Part shown: positions 29,440 through 40,249 of the stretch, one piece after another
How positions within the stretch are numbered: the stretch's first letter is position 1
Layout of the letters: the number at the start of each line of letters is the position of its first letter
Assembly (NCBI GenBank): GCA_024707255.1
Contig: JANQAC010000002.1
Span: 304,001-368,000, forward strand
Source of the DNA: Asticcacaulis sp.
GTDB taxonomy: Bacteria > Pseudomonadota > Alphaproteobacteria > Caulobacterales > Caulobacteraceae
DNA length: 64,000 bases
Direction of reading: 5' to 3'
The notes under the pieces: model-generated
Told to the model about the DNA's origin: nothing
The model's database searches: none
The model's input: the letters and a program-made list of their open reading frames with translations, nothing else
Translations under genes and position numbers: made by a program

Positions 29440-29790
29440 CTACGGCAGAATGATCACGAAGGTCTTCAAAACCGGCTCGATCACCTGCCACTGGCCCTGG
29501 TAGCCGTTGCGGAAGACGATATGGTCCCCGGCTTTCAGCGTCACTGGTGGCTGGCCGTCTTCCGTTACGATCGCATGGCCTTCGAGGATAGTGCAGTATT
29601 CCCATTCGTCATAAGAAACCCGCCAGGTCCCCGGTGTGGCGGCCCAGTAACCGGCATAGGTCTTCTCATCCGGCGTGGTTTCGAGCAGCCAGGTGGTGAA
29701 CTGCGGATCGCCATTGATCACACGCTCCGGCCTTGGACGGTCGTGTTCCGGCGTGACGGTCGAGCGGTCGAATTTAATGAACTGGGACAT
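29440..29790 (-). CDS. cupin-domain protein (cupin_3/DUF861 type)
   Basis: 116 residues from the ATG at 29790. A single small beta-barrel: GTWRVSYDEWEYCTILEGHAIV, then the second motif PVTLKAGDHIVFRNGYQGQWQV. Related proteins bind sugars or small acids, some with metal. The first cupin motif lacks the classic pair of histidines, so metal binding is doubtful. The reading frame extends upstream, but only into the repeat element at 29820, so that part is not coding. Function unknown. Confidence 0.8.
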   Translation of the reverse strand: MSQFIKFDRSTVTPEHDRPRPERVINGDPQFTTWLLETTPDEKTYAGYWAATPGTWRVSYDEWEYCTILEGHAIVTEDGQPPVTLKAGDHIVFRNGYQGQWQVIEPVLKTFVIILP

Positions 29791-29819
29791 GAGGCCATGA
29801 AGAATAAGAAAGGAAGGGA

Positions 29820-29945
29820 AGCCACAGATTACACAGATTAACACAGATTTTTCAGGGCTATAATGGCGAACAATATGCCGTATGCTAGTCTGATTGAGCG
29901 CGGTAGCGCTCTCTTAATCTGTGCTAAATCTGTGCAATCTGTGGA
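29820..29945. repeat. long inverted repeat, CACAGAT family, copy 2
   Basis: Arms of about 30 bases (29820-29850 and 29915-29945) carry three spaced CACAGAT units each, in opposite orientation, around a different 64-base centre containing the small palindrome GAGCGCggtaGCGCTC. The arms match copy 1 in layout but differ at several bases, so these are diverged family members and not a recent duplication. It occupies the gap between the cupin gene and infC. Confidence 0.82.
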
Positions 29946-29987
29946 TTCCCCTAAGGGACGTTGGCCAAGACTTTCTCGGTCGTATCA

Positions 29988-30015
29988 ACAAAAAAGCCCC
30001 GCTTGCGCAGGGCTT
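29988..30015 (-). terminator. rho-independent terminator of infC
   Basis: On the minus strand AAGCCCTGCG and GCGGGGCTT form a stem with a short CAA loop, followed by a run of T, about 20 bases after the infC stop. Confidence 0.85.
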
Positions 30016-30035
30016 CTTGTGATTGATCCGGCGGC

Positions 30036-30569
30036 CTATTTCGGCGCCAAAATCATGATCATCTGCTTGCCTTCCATCTTCGGTTCGTATTCGACCTTGG
30101 TGGTGGGCTCGAAATCGGCTTTCACTTTTTGCAGCAGTTTCATGCCGAGTTCGGGGTGAGCCATTTCACGGCCGCGGAAACGGAGCGTCACCTTGACCTT
30201 GTCGCCTTCTTCGAAGAAGCGCGTCATCGCCTTGGCCTTCACCTCGTAATCGTGGATATCGATATTGGGGCGAAGCTTGATTTCCTTGATTTCAACGACC
30301 TTCTGCTTCTTGCGCGCCTCGGCCTTTTTCTTCTGTTCCTGGAAACGGTACTTGCCGTAATCGAGAATCTTGCAGACGGGCGGGTCAGCGGTAGGAGAGA
30401 CTTCGACGAGATCGAGACCGGCTTCTTCGGCGGCTTCCAGGGCGGCGGATGTCGGCATAATGCCTTGCTTTTCGCCGGCAGCGTCGATCAACAGTACGCG
30501 GGGAACCTTGATCTCATTGTTGATGCGGGGGCCGTCTTTAGGAGGCGGGGCTTGAATTGGACGACGAAT
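30036..30569 (-). CDS. infC: translation initiation factor IF-3, AUU start codon
   Basis: 177 residues. Binds the 30S subunit, keeps subunits apart and checks the start codon. The N-terminal domain ([37 protein letters not shown]), lysine-rich linker ([14 protein letters not shown]) and C-terminal domain ([32 protein letters not shown]) are complete. The full N-terminus can only be read from an ATT codon at 30569-30567, 8 bases after AAGGAG. AUU is the known unusual infC start, through which IF-3 represses its own translation. Starting at the later TTG (30491) would lose 26 conserved residues. Confidence 0.95.
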   Translation of the reverse strand: MRRPIQAPPPKDGPRINNEIKVPRVLLIDAAGEKQGIMPTSAALEAAEEAGLDLVEVSPTADPPVCKILDYGKYRFQEQKKKAEARKKQKVVEIKEIKLRPNIDIHDYEVKAKAMTRFFEEGDKVKVTLRFRGREMAHPELGMKLLQKVKADFEPTTKVEYEPKMEGKQMIMILAPK

Positions 30570-30583
30570 AGGTCGTTCTCCTT
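30567..30583 (-). promoter_or_regulatory. infC ribosome site and AUU start
   Basis: AAGGAG (30583-30578), 8-base spacer, then ATT. A strong ribosome site combined with a non-canonical start is the established layout for IF-3 autoregulation. Confidence 0.88.
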
Positions 30584-30716
30584 GAGTCTGTTCAAACGAA
30601 TTGCGCGGATTATGGCGAAACAGGGGGGTTGTTTCAATCCCCTATGCACCGGAAAGGTTAAATAGCCGCTTATATTTTCGGGAATTCGGTCTTCTGTGGC
30701 CGTTTAGGCGCGGCAC

Positions 30717-31880
30717 CTATGTAAGCAGCGAGCGGTAAATATCAAGAGTGCGCTGGCACATCAGCGGCAGGCTGTACTGTTCCCTGACATGTTCGCGGCC
30801 CTGATGCCCCATCTCGAAACGGTCTTCCTCCGGCAAGGCGATGGCGACTTTCATGGCATCGGCCCAGGCATGGGTATCTCCCGGTTTCACCAGCCAGCCG
30901 GTTTCACCCGGTAATACGGTTTCAACGGTTGCCCCATGATTGGCGGCCAGCGGCGGCCGTTGCATGGCCTGGGGTTCCACCGCCGTACGGCCGAAAGCCT
31001 CCGGCTCCAGCGAAGGTGCCAGGGCAAAATGACAGGCCGAATAGGCCGAGGGCATGTCGTCGCAGTGGCCCACCAGCTTGATGCGTTCCTCCAGGCCGTA
31101 TTTATGGATGCTGTCCTTGAGCGCCTTGGTATAGTCGCTGCGGCCCTGGTCGTCGCCCACCATGATGATCAGGAAGTTGTCGATATCCTCATGACGCAGC
31201 ATGTTGGCGGCCTCGACGATCAGCGCCTGGCCCTTCCATTTGGTCAGGCGGCCGGCCAGCAGGAAGCGGATGCGGCCATCGCCAGCCAGAACGTCCCAGG
31301 CTTCTTCCATCTTCATGATCTTGCGGACATCGAAGGCTTCGGGATCGAAGCGTTTCATGTCTATGCCGCGTGGAATGCTGATCACCTTGTCGGGCGACAT
31401 TCCAGCATAGGTTTTCAGGATGTGCGCCCGGGTGAAATCCGAATTGGCGATGATCATGTCGGCGCGGGTCATCTGGCTGTTGTACCAGCGCTTCACGCCC
31501 GATTTAGCATTATAGATGCCGGCATAGGTGGCGACGCTGCGGATACCCTCTGCCTTCGCGGCACCGATAGCAGCCATGGCCGGGGCCCGCGAACGGACAT
31601 GGACGATATCGACCTTTTCAGCCCGGATCAGCCGGCGGAGCGCGCTTTTGTTCTGCCACTGGACGAACGGATTCTTGCTGTGAACCGGCATATGAACGAC
31701 GGTGGCGCCCTTTTTCAGCAGGCGTTCCTCCAGCCGACCGCCCTTTGTCGCCACGATCGAGCGCCCGCCGGCGGCGATAATGGCCTCGCTGATATCGACC
31801 ACGGTCTGCTCGACGCCGCCGGTATCAAGCTCGGGTACGACCTGCAAAACAGTGGCGGTGAAGGTGGGTTTGGGCATCAA
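30717..31880 (-). CDS. glycosyltransferase, GT4 family
   Basis: 387 residues with two Rossmann-like domains (GT-B). The N-terminal acceptor side includes PELDTGGVEQTVVDISEA and VDIVHVRSRAPA. The C-terminal donor side has FLLAGRLTKWKGQ, VGHCDDMPSAYSACH and the E-x7-E motif in EPEAFGRTAVEPQAM. Probably a cytosolic enzyme that transfers a nucleotide-sugar unit to envelope glycan or lipid A core. The exact sugar is unknown. Divergent from the alpha/beta hydrolase gene. Confidence 0.9.
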   Translation of the reverse strand: MMPKPTFTATVLQVVPELDTGGVEQTVVDISEAIIAAGGRSIVATKGGRLEERLLKKGATVVHMPVHSKNPFVQWQNKSALRRLIRAEKVDIVHVRSRAPAMAAIGAAKAEGIRSVATYAGIYNAKSGVKRWYNSQMTRADMIIANSDFTRAHILKTYAGMSPDKVISIPRGIDMKRFDPEAFDVRKIMKMEEAWDVLAGDGRIRFLLAGRLTKWKGQALIVEAANMLRHEDIDNFLIIMVGDDQGRSDYTKALKDSIHKYGLEERIKLVGHCDDMPSAYSACHFALAPSLEPEAFGRTAVEPQAMQRPPLAANHGATVETVLPGETGWLVKPGDTHAWADAMKVAIALPEEDRFEMGHQGREHVREQYSLPLMCQRTLDIYRSLLT

Positions 31881-31987
31881 GACTCTTGCGGGAGGAAAGC
31901 GGCGCGGCTAAGCCATTTTATCATAACGTAAATTTCAGCGAAAAAGTGGCAGTCTCTTTTTAAATCACCAAAGCGGCCGTCACGGGA

Positions 31988-32755
31988 ATGATGCGCATGG
32001 ATATACCTTTCGTTCAAGAGTCTGCCGAATGGCTGGATACGCCACGGGGCGACCGCATCGCTTATCGTCGGGTGCGCGGGGAGGGGGCAACCCTTTTGTG
32101 GCTGGGCGGCTTTCTGTCCGACATGACCGGCAGCAAGGTGACGCGGCTGACGGCCGAGGCCAGGGCGCGGGGCTGGGATTTTCTCTGCTTCGACTATTTC
32201 GCCCATGGCGAGACGGGTGGGGACTTCGCCGCGGCACGAGTCGGGCGCTGGCGGGAAAACGCCCTGGCGGTGCTTGATCAACTGACCGAAGGGCCGGTGG
32301 TGGCCATAGGCTCCTCCATGGGCGGTCATATGCTCTCTTTGCTGATGCAGGCGCGGCCGGAGCGTATAAAAGCGGCGGGATTCCTGGCGCCGGCGGCTGA
32401 TTTCGCCACGGTCCTGATGCTGGCGTCCCTGTCGCCGGAAGACCGCCGCCAGCTTGAGGTTTCCGGCGTCTGGATGATGCCGGGCTATGACCGGCCGGTG
32501 CCACTGTCCCACGCATTTTTCGACGAGGCGAAGGCGCATGAGGTGCTGAATGGCCCGATCGCTTTCGACGGCCCGGTGCGTATCCTGCATGGCATGAAGG
32601 ATGATGTCGTGCCGTGGCAACATGGCCTGCGTCTGCTGGAGACAATCACCACGCCGGATGCACATATCCACCTGATCAAGGACGGTGACCATCGCCTGTC
32701 ACGCCCGCAGGATATGGATGTATTGGTCGATATAGTGGCGGAATTGCGCGCGTAA
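31988..32755 (+). CDS. alpha/beta hydrolase (ABHD10-like thioesterase/esterase)
   Basis: 255 residues. The catalytic triad is visible: nucleophile serine in the elbow IGSSMGGHM, aspartate in HGMKDDVVPW and histidine in DGDHRLSRP. The N-terminal LLWLGGFLSDMTGSK forms the oxyanion loop region. No signal peptide, so cytosolic. Substrate unknown; the closest pattern is ABHD10-type acyl-protein thioesterases. ATG at 31997 has better spacing to GGGA and may be the real start. A strong terminator follows the stop. Confidence 0.85.
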   Translation: MMRMDIPFVQESAEWLDTPRGDRIAYRRVRGEGATLLWLGGFLSDMTGSKVTRLTAEARARGWDFLCFDYFAHGETGGDFAAARVGRWRENALAVLDQLTEGPVVAIGSSMGGHMLSLLMQARPERIKAAGFLAPAADFATVLMLASLSPEDRRQLEVSGVWMMPGYDRPVPLSHAFFDEAKAHEVLNGPIAFDGPVRILHGMKDDVVPWQHGLRLLETITTPDAHIHLIKDGDHRLSRPQDMDVLVDIVAELRA

Positions 32756-32790
32756 TTCTCCTCCCCCGCTTTGCAGGGGAGGAGAATTTT
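32754..32790. terminator. rho-independent terminator
   Basis: AATTCTCCTCCCC and GGGGAGGAGAATT form a perfect 13-base stem with a 9-base loop and a following T run. It overlaps the stop of the hydrolase gene and also faces the end of the convergent GMC oxidoreductase gene. Confidence 0.9.
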
Positions 32791-32792
32791 GT

Positions 32793-34370
32793 TTATTCCA
32801 GCCGTGCCTTTAGATGCTCGCCAACCCTGAGTGCATTGGCCACGGTCGTCAATGTCGGATTGACCGACGAACTGGACACGAAGAACGAGGTATCGACGAC
32901 ATAGAGATTGTCGAGATCGTGGGCCTTGCAGTTGACATCGAGCACGCTGGTCGAGGGATCGCGGCCGAAACGAAGCGTGCCGCACTGGTGCGCCGTGCCG
33001 TATAGCGGCAAAAGCGAATCGATCTGGAAGTGCGGCTCGAACAGGGTATGCTGGCGCAGGGAAAAGCTCTTCAGCGCCTGTTCCAGTTTCTGTGTCAGCT
33101 TCAGGTGTGCCGGCAGGTTGTTCGGTGTATAGGTTAGCCTGATCTGGCCGGTTTCGGTGACGGTCACGCGGTTTTCCTCGCGCGGCAGATCCTCGGTCAT
33201 GGTCAGGAAGGCGACCATATGGCGGGCGATGTCGTCGCTGAGAAAATCCGGGATCAGGGCCGGCGGCAGGATGTCGGATATCTGGCCTTCCAGGGTCTGG
33301 CCGGACATGTATTCCAGCAATTGAATCTGTCCCATCGGGTAAGGGTAGTCCTTGTCGCCGAAATAGAAGTCATTGACGGCGAAGGTCTTGGGGAAGGTTG
33401 AGTCGAAGCGGTCGGCCATGATAGAGATGACCGCCGAGGTGGTGTGGAACATATAGTTGCGCCCGACCAGGCCGGAACTGTTGGCCAGGCCGTTCGGATG
33501 CGCGGCCGTGACCGATTGCAGCAGAATGGCGGCGCTGTTGGCCGCACCGGCGGCCAGAGCATAGAGATCGCCGGTGAAGGTTTGCAACGCGCCGTCATCC
33601 GTTTCGGTGACCACGCCGGTGACGGCCTTGTCGTGCGCCTCGATGTGCTTCACCCTGTGGCCGGTCAGGAGGGTCACATTCGGCAGGTTTCGGATCGGAT
33701 CGATGACGATGCTGCGGGCGTCGCTCTTGGCCTTGAGCAGGCAGGGGTATCCGCCGCAGGTAGTGCAGCGGACGCAGTGCGAGGTCAGGGGGTGGGCGTC
33801 GTCGCGGTTGATGCCGAGCGGCAGGGGCGAGGGATGCCAGCCGAGATCCTCGAAATGTTGCTTCAGCTTCGCCACGCCGGGATCATCGATCAGCGGCGGG
33901 TAGGGAAACGGCGGATCGTCGGGCTGGTCATTGGGATCGATGCCGCGTTCGCCATGCACGCGCCACAGGGCTTCGGCCTTTTCATACCACGGCGCGAAAT
34001 CGGCATAGGAAAGCGGCCATGCGGGCGACAGGCCGTCACTATGCTCGACCGCTTCGAAATCGCGCTTTTTCATGCGCATCAGGGCGGCGCCGTAAAAGGT
34101 GGTGTTGCCGCCGACCCAGTAGTTGGTGTTGGGGGTAAAGGGCTTGTTGGCCTTGTCCAGCCACTGTTCCTTGGTGCGATAGCGGTGATCGACGAAAACC
34201 GCCTTCGAGTCCCAGTTCTGCGGCTCGACCGGCAATTCCTGGCCGCGTTCCAGGATCAGGATTTGCTTGCCGGTATTGGCCAGCGCATAGGCCAGGGTGC
34301 CGCCGCCTGCGCCGGACCCGATAATGATGATGTCGTAATGCTGGGATTCGGTCGCTGGGGCATCGGGCAT
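32793..34370 (-). CDS. GMC-family FAD oxidoreductase
   Basis: 525 residues. FAD-binding loop IIIGSGAGGGTLAYALA at the N-terminus and the second GMC region NYWVGGNTTFYGAALMR. A cysteine-rich segment HCVRCTTCGGYPCLLKAKSDA lies mid-protein, as seen in one GMC subgroup. The C-terminal catalytic block is DTSFFVSSSSVNPTLTTVANALR, preceded by the conserved HQCGTLRFG. Oxidises an alcohol or sugar; the electron acceptor is unknown. No signal peptide. The ATG at 34370 is preferred because the in-frame extension runs into a repeat element. Confidence 0.88.
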   Translation of the reverse strand: MPDAPATESQHYDIIIIGSGAGGGTLAYALANTGKQILILERGQELPVEPQNWDSKAVFVDHRYRTKEQWLDKANKPFTPNTNYWVGGNTTFYGAALMRMKKRDFEAVEHSDGLSPAWPLSYADFAPWYEKAEALWRVHGERGIDPNDQPDDPPFPYPPLIDDPGVAKLKQHFEDLGWHPSPLPLGINRDDAHPLTSHCVRCTTCGGYPCLLKAKSDARSIVIDPIRNLPNVTLLTGHRVKHIEAHDKAVTGVVTETDDGALQTFTGDLYALAAGAANSAAILLQSVTAAHPNGLANSSGLVGRNYMFHTTSAVISIMADRFDSTFPKTFAVNDFYFGDKDYPYPMGQIQLLEYMSGQTLEGQISDILPPALIPDFLSDDIARHMVAFLTMTEDLPREENRVTVTETGQIRLTYTPNNLPAHLKLTQKLEQALKSFSLRQHTLFEPHFQIDSLLPLYGTAHQCGTLRFGRDPSTSVLDVNCKAHDLDNLYVVDTSFFVSSSSVNPTLTTVANALRVGEHLKARLE

Positions 34371-34402
34371 GGATTGCTCTTGAGGGCTTGCATTTAAGGT
34401 TT

Positions 34403-34556
34403 CCCCTCTCCCCATGAAAATGGGGAGAGGACGAGAACCGAGCGTAGCGATGGTGATCGGGTGAGGGGCGAGCCTGCAGATGGATACAGCCCTTCACCCG
34501 ACAATCTGCGGCTTCGCCTTGTCTGTCGTCCTCTCCCCATTTTCATGGGGAGAGGG
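34403..34556. repeat. long inverted repeat with self-palindromic arms
   Basis: Arms at 34403-34432 and about 34528-34556 are near-perfect inverted copies (about 29 bases) around a 95-base centre. Each arm is itself a small hairpin, CTCCCCAT-GAAA-ATGGGGAG. The element fills the gap between the SDR stop and the GMC start. Elements of this CTCCCCAT type are often seen in intergenic DNA of alphaproteobacteria. Confidence 0.82.
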
Positions 34557-34561
34557 GAGGT

Positions 34562-35374
34562 TTAAGCATTTGTTTTATCGTCCAGTTGATATTTTTTAGC
34601 GCCCCAGCGGATCATAGGCGTGATCAGGCCATCGGGCATGTAGGTCATCAGGAAAACGGCCAGTTTATTGGTCCAGCCGGTGACAATGACCTCGCGCCCC
34701 GCTTCATTGGCGCGGATGGCAGCCTCGACCACGGCTTCGGCGGTCTGGACAAACCGCGCCGGATGGCTTTTCAGCACCGCGTCCATGCCGTTGGAATGCT
34801 GGAATTCGGATTCGGTCGAACCGGGGCAGAGAGCGGTGACCTTGATGCCCCTGCCGGCCACCTCGGCGGCCAGGGAACGCGAAAATTTCAGCATATAGGC
34901 TTTGGCCGCCGGATAGAGGGTATGGCCGGAAGCGCCCGGTGAAAAGGCGACCATGGACGAGACATTGATGATTCGGCCATAGCCCTGCGCCAGCATATGA
35001 TCGAGCAGTTCCCGGGCCAGCAGAGTCGGGGCCGCCACGCAGACCTCAATGAAATTAAGCTGCTGCTTCGCCGTGGTGGCGGCGAAGGTATGGGCCAGGG
35101 AATAGCCGGCATTGTTGATCAGGCCGTCGGGGTGGAAGTTCATCTTCCTGATACGCGACACGAGGCCATTTACCTGCGCGCGGTCGCTGAGATCGGCGGC
35201 CAGACAGGCGATTTCGACGCCATGCGCCACACGAAGTTCGGCGGCCAGGGCTTCCAGCCGGTCAAGACGGCGGGCCACCAGGATCAGGTTGGTGCCGCGT
35301 CTGGCATAGGACCGGGCGAACTGCGCGCCAATACCGGAAGAGGCGCCGGTGATGAGGTATGTTTTTGCCGGCAT
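34562..35374 (-). CDS. short-chain dehydrogenase/reductase
   Basis: 270 residues, classical SDR. NAD(P) loop YLITGASSGIGAQFA, NAG motif LINNAGYSL, catalytic serine in INVSSMVAF, and Y-x3-K in LYPAAKAYM. Arginines after the first strand (VARRLDR) favour NADPH. Resembles DltE/YqjQ-like reductases of unknown substrate. The C-terminal LAVFLMTYMPDGLITPMI is hydrophobic and may touch the membrane. Encoded downstream of, and on the same strand as, the epimerase gene (28-base gap), so probably one transcript. Confidence 0.88.
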   Translation of the reverse strand: MPAKTYLITGASSGIGAQFARSYARRGTNLILVARRLDRLEALAAELRVAHGVEIACLAADLSDRAQVNGLVSRIRKMNFHPDGLINNAGYSLAHTFAATTAKQQLNFIEVCVAAPTLLARELLDHMLAQGYGRIINVSSMVAFSPGASGHTLYPAAKAYMLKFSRSLAAEVAGRGIKVTALCPGSTESEFQHSNGMDAVLKSHPARFVQTAEAVVEAAIRANEAGREVIVTGWTNKLAVFLMTYMPDGLITPMIRWGAKKYQLDDKTNA

Positions 35375-35402
35375 TGAGGTGCTCCGTGAGCCAGTCGTGA
35401 CG

Positions 35403-36251
35403 CTATTCCTTTTTGCCGGTTTGTATAGAGGCCAGGATCGCGTTCAGGCCCTCCCGATAGGTCGGGTATTGCGGTCGCCAGCCCAGTTCGGCTTTGGCAC
35501 GGGCATTGGAGACGCGCTTGTTGTCGTTATAGAAACGCAGCATTTTTCCACTCAATGACGGATCATCCCAGGCAATGACCGGCGGCAGGGGCAGGCCGGT
35601 CAGGGCCGCCGCATATTCCAGCACTGTATCGGCCGGAGCGGGTTCGTCATCGCACAGATTATAGATGCCGCCGGGCCTTGGGCGCGTCAGGCTGGCCATC
35701 AGGGCGGTGGCGCAATCGTCATGGTGCAGGCGGGAAAAGACATGGTCGGGCTTGTGGATGCGCCGCGCCGTTCCGTCCCTCAAGCGTTCGATGACATTGC
35801 GGCCAGGACCATAAAGCCCCGGCAGGCGGAAGACCTGCGCCCCGACGCCAAGCCACTGACTTTCAGCCATCACACGGCGGCGGCCCTCGGTTGAGGTCGG
35901 CAAAAGCGCCGAATCCTCGAATACCCAGCCGCCATCCCGATCGCCATAGACACCGGTGGTAGAGAGATAGCCAATCCACTTGCCGGACAGACTGAAACCG
36001 GGGAGCGCGGCAAAGGCCGGGCAGCCGTCGTCATCCGGCGACGGGGTGATCAGTATGGCGGTCGCCTGTCTGACGGCTTGCGCCAAGCCCTTCGGATCGG
36101 CGGGATCGATGGCCGTAATACCCTGCGCAATCAGTTCGCTGCGTTTTTCCTGCGAGCGGGCCGTGGCGGCGATTTCATAATCTGCGCGGGCCAAATCAGC
36201 GAAGGCGGCGCCGATAAAGCCATATCCGAAGACCAGAGCCCTCGGTCTCAA
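35403..36251 (-). CDS. NAD-dependent epimerase/dehydratase-family protein (YeeZ-like)
   Basis: 282 residues, extended-SDR fold beginning at once with the nucleotide loop LVFGYGFIGAAFADLA. Further family features are YLSTTGVYGDRDG, FRLPGLYGPGRNVIERL and the C-terminal RVSNARAKAELGWRPQYPTYREGL, characteristic of YeeZ-like proteins. The start is a TTG that overlaps the stop of the small membrane protein gene (TTGA), which indicates coupling. Substrate not known. Confidence 0.85.
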   Translation of the reverse strand: MRPRALVFGYGFIGAAFADLARADYEIAATARSQEKRSELIAQGITAIDPADPKGLAQAVRQATAILITPSPDDDGCPAFAALPGFSLSGKWIGYLSTTGVYGDRDGGWVFEDSALLPTSTEGRRRVMAESQWLGVGAQVFRLPGLYGPGRNVIERLRDGTARRIHKPDHVFSRLHHDDCATALMASLTRPRPGGIYNLCDDEPAPADTVLEYAAALTGLPLPPVIAWDDPSLSGKMLRFYNDNKRVSNARAKAELGWRPQYPTYREGLNAILASIQTGKKE

Positions 36252-36514
36252 GGGGCGTCGGACGCGAAAGCGGGCGCCGAGGCCTGGGCCGCCTGGTGGA
36301 CGGCATTCAGTTTTTCGCGCTGGGCGCGGTCAGCCGCCTGTTTCTGGCGCCGGGCGTCGCGCTCCTTCACCATGCGGTAATAGTCGGGGATCTCGATGGC
36401 ATGACCGAAGGGCGCCGGCGATCTTTGCCCCAGGCCCTGCGGCCAGACGAAACTCAGCGCGATCATGAGGAGCGCGATCAGGGCGGCGGCGGGGTAGAAA
36501 ATTCTGGGGTTCAT
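36248..36514 (-). CDS. small single-pass membrane protein, hypothetical
   Basis: 88 residues from the ATG at 36514. One N-terminal transmembrane helix (IFYPAAALIALLMIALSFVWP), then a charged, probably helical tail (RMVKERDARRQKQAADRAQREK). I do not recognise a family. Its stop is coupled to the TTG start of the epimerase-like gene. The longer upstream frame overlaps the clpB leader region on the other strand and is not used. Confidence 0.65.
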   Translation of the reverse strand: MNPRIFYPAAALIALLMIALSFVWPQGLGQRSPAPFGHAIEIPDYYRMVKERDARRQKQAADRAQREKLNAVHQAAQASAPAFASDAP

Positions 36515-36686
36515 GCCTGGCTTTATAGGCAATTTGCCGCAGTGACACCAGCCTCTTTTATCGGCCATAATTCTGATGAGTCGGCCCCTTGTGTGGTGCG
36601 AATGCCACACCATATCCAAGCCATCAGGCTGTTGCCTTTTGAGGGACAGCCGGAAATTCATCCGCCGCAACGGGGAACTTAAAAAC

Positions 36687-39265
<2,579 letters not shown>

Positions 39266-39269
<4 letters not shown>

Positions 39270-39340
39270 GGGCAAGCCCCTAGAACCATAACTCGACAGC
39301 GTAAGAAGCGCCCCTTCAGTAATGGAGGGGCGCTTGTGTT
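39266..39340 (+). terminator. clpB terminator region with two hairpins
   Basis: CTAGGGGC-AA-GCCCCTAG (39266-39283) starts on the clpB stop codon. AAGCGCCCCT and AGGGGCGCTT (39306-39315, 39326-39335) form a second stem followed by GTGTT. The second looks like the main terminator. Confidence 0.75.
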
Positions 39341-39398
39341 CCATCGATAAGAATTACCGTCTTATAATTCCGTTGCTGCCATCTTTTGCAATTCTTGT

Positions 39399-39442
39399 CG
39401 GCGGCGGCGGCGGAGGAGGAGGAGGAGGAGGAGGAGGAGGGG
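39399..39442. repeat. GGC/GGA trinucleotide microsatellite
   Basis: About four GGC units run straight into about nine to ten GGA units. Lies between clpB and the AT-rich gene. The short frame through it (glycine run) is an artefact of the repeat. Copy number may vary between isolates. Confidence 0.85.
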
Positions 39443-39451
39443 AGCCTTCAC

Positions 39452-40015
39452 TCATAGTATCTTTCCTTGTATCATTAGCGCGAATGGAAGGAGTTTTGTG
39501 CAAATGTAGGGGGCAGAAGTAAATGAAACAAATATCAAAGATAAAAGTAAAGAATTTTTAGCTCGATATAAATCCATAGATTTTTTGTCATTGTTTTCCG
39601 CGTTATGCGAAGCGCAAATAGCATACTCACTATAAATGTATTCTAGGGTTTTTGAGTCTGCTTCTTTATTAGCATCCTCTATGGATTTCCCATAATTGAT
39701 TGAATCATTAAAAATAGAGGTTCTGTACGAAGAAACGTTAATCAAAAAAGTTAGGTGCTTGTTGTCGTAACTAAAATTTGCCCTGTAAATTAAAAGACCA
39801 GAAACAATCAAGGCTATAAAGGAAATGCAGGAAAATGAAATAAAGAATATAGATGTAAAAATATTGTCTGACGTTGTTTTGGAAATTATGGTTACAAGTG
39901 CACCTGTCAAAGCGATTAGTATTCCAATTGGTATGGAAATGCTTGTTTCTATACTGTTTTTCCGTTCAAATTCTTTGAAGTAATGCTCTTGGTATATCTT
40001 ACCTATTTCAGACAT
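39452..40015 (-). CDS. AT-rich hypothetical membrane protein, probably acquired
   Basis: 187 residues from the ATG at 40015, with AGGGA upstream. Two adjacent transmembrane helices near residues 25-75 (ISIPIGILIALTGALVTII; FFISFSCISFIALIVSGLLIY) are followed by a charged soluble segment (residues 80-155). A third hydrophobic stretch lies at the C-terminus (NSLLLSLIFVSFTSAPYI). Codon use (many AAA, ATA, TTT) and base composition are sharply unlike every neighbour. It lies just downstream of the 3' end of tRNA-Glu, a common insertion site. I recognise no family with confidence; the layout recalls small membrane effectors such as SLATT-type proteins, which is speculation. Confidence 0.7.
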   Translation of the reverse strand: MSEIGKIYQEHYFKEFERKNSIETSISIPIGILIALTGALVTIISKTTSDNIFTSIFFISFSCISFIALIVSGLLIYRANFSYDNKHLTFLINVSSYRTSIFNDSINYGKSIEDANKEADSKTLEYIYSEYAICASHNAENNDKKSMDLYRAKNSLLLSLIFVSFTSAPYICTKLLPFALMIQGKIL

Positions 40016-40103
40016 GGTAATGCCATTCCCTTTTTGTTCCAATTTAGCATATTCTTGGAAAAAGAAAATGGTCTTCGTTTATGAGCTTACTTGAATAGTC
40101 TGC

Positions 40104-40178
40104 TGGCAGTCCCTAGGGGAGTCGAACCCCTCTTTTCAGGTTGAAAACCTGACGTCCTAACCGATAGACGAAGGGACC
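40104..40178 (-). tRNA. tRNA-Glu (anticodon UUC)
   Basis: 75 bases including an encoded CCA. Acceptor stem GGTCCCT with AGGGACT (one G-U), anticodon arm TCAGG-TTTTCAA-CCTGA with TTC at the centre, T arm GAGGGG-TTCGACT-CCCCT. The discriminator base is G, as in Glu tRNAs. Its 3' end faces the AT-rich gene. Confidence 0.95.
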
Positions 40179-40249
40179 GCATCGGCAGAGGCGGTTCTTT
40201 TGACCGATCCGGAGGAACCGGTCAAGTCCCGGAGAATTTTTTACACAGA

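Noticed and set aside
33700-33790. Cysteine cluster in the GMC oxidoreductase as a possible iron-sulfur site
   Set aside because: The C-x2-C-x2-C-x4-C segment appears to be a normal feature of one GMC subgroup; no further evidence for a cluster.
39322-39522. Short frame with a poly-glycine run
   Set aside because: Produced by the GGC/GGA microsatellite; no ribosome site and overlaps the AT-rich gene on the other strand.
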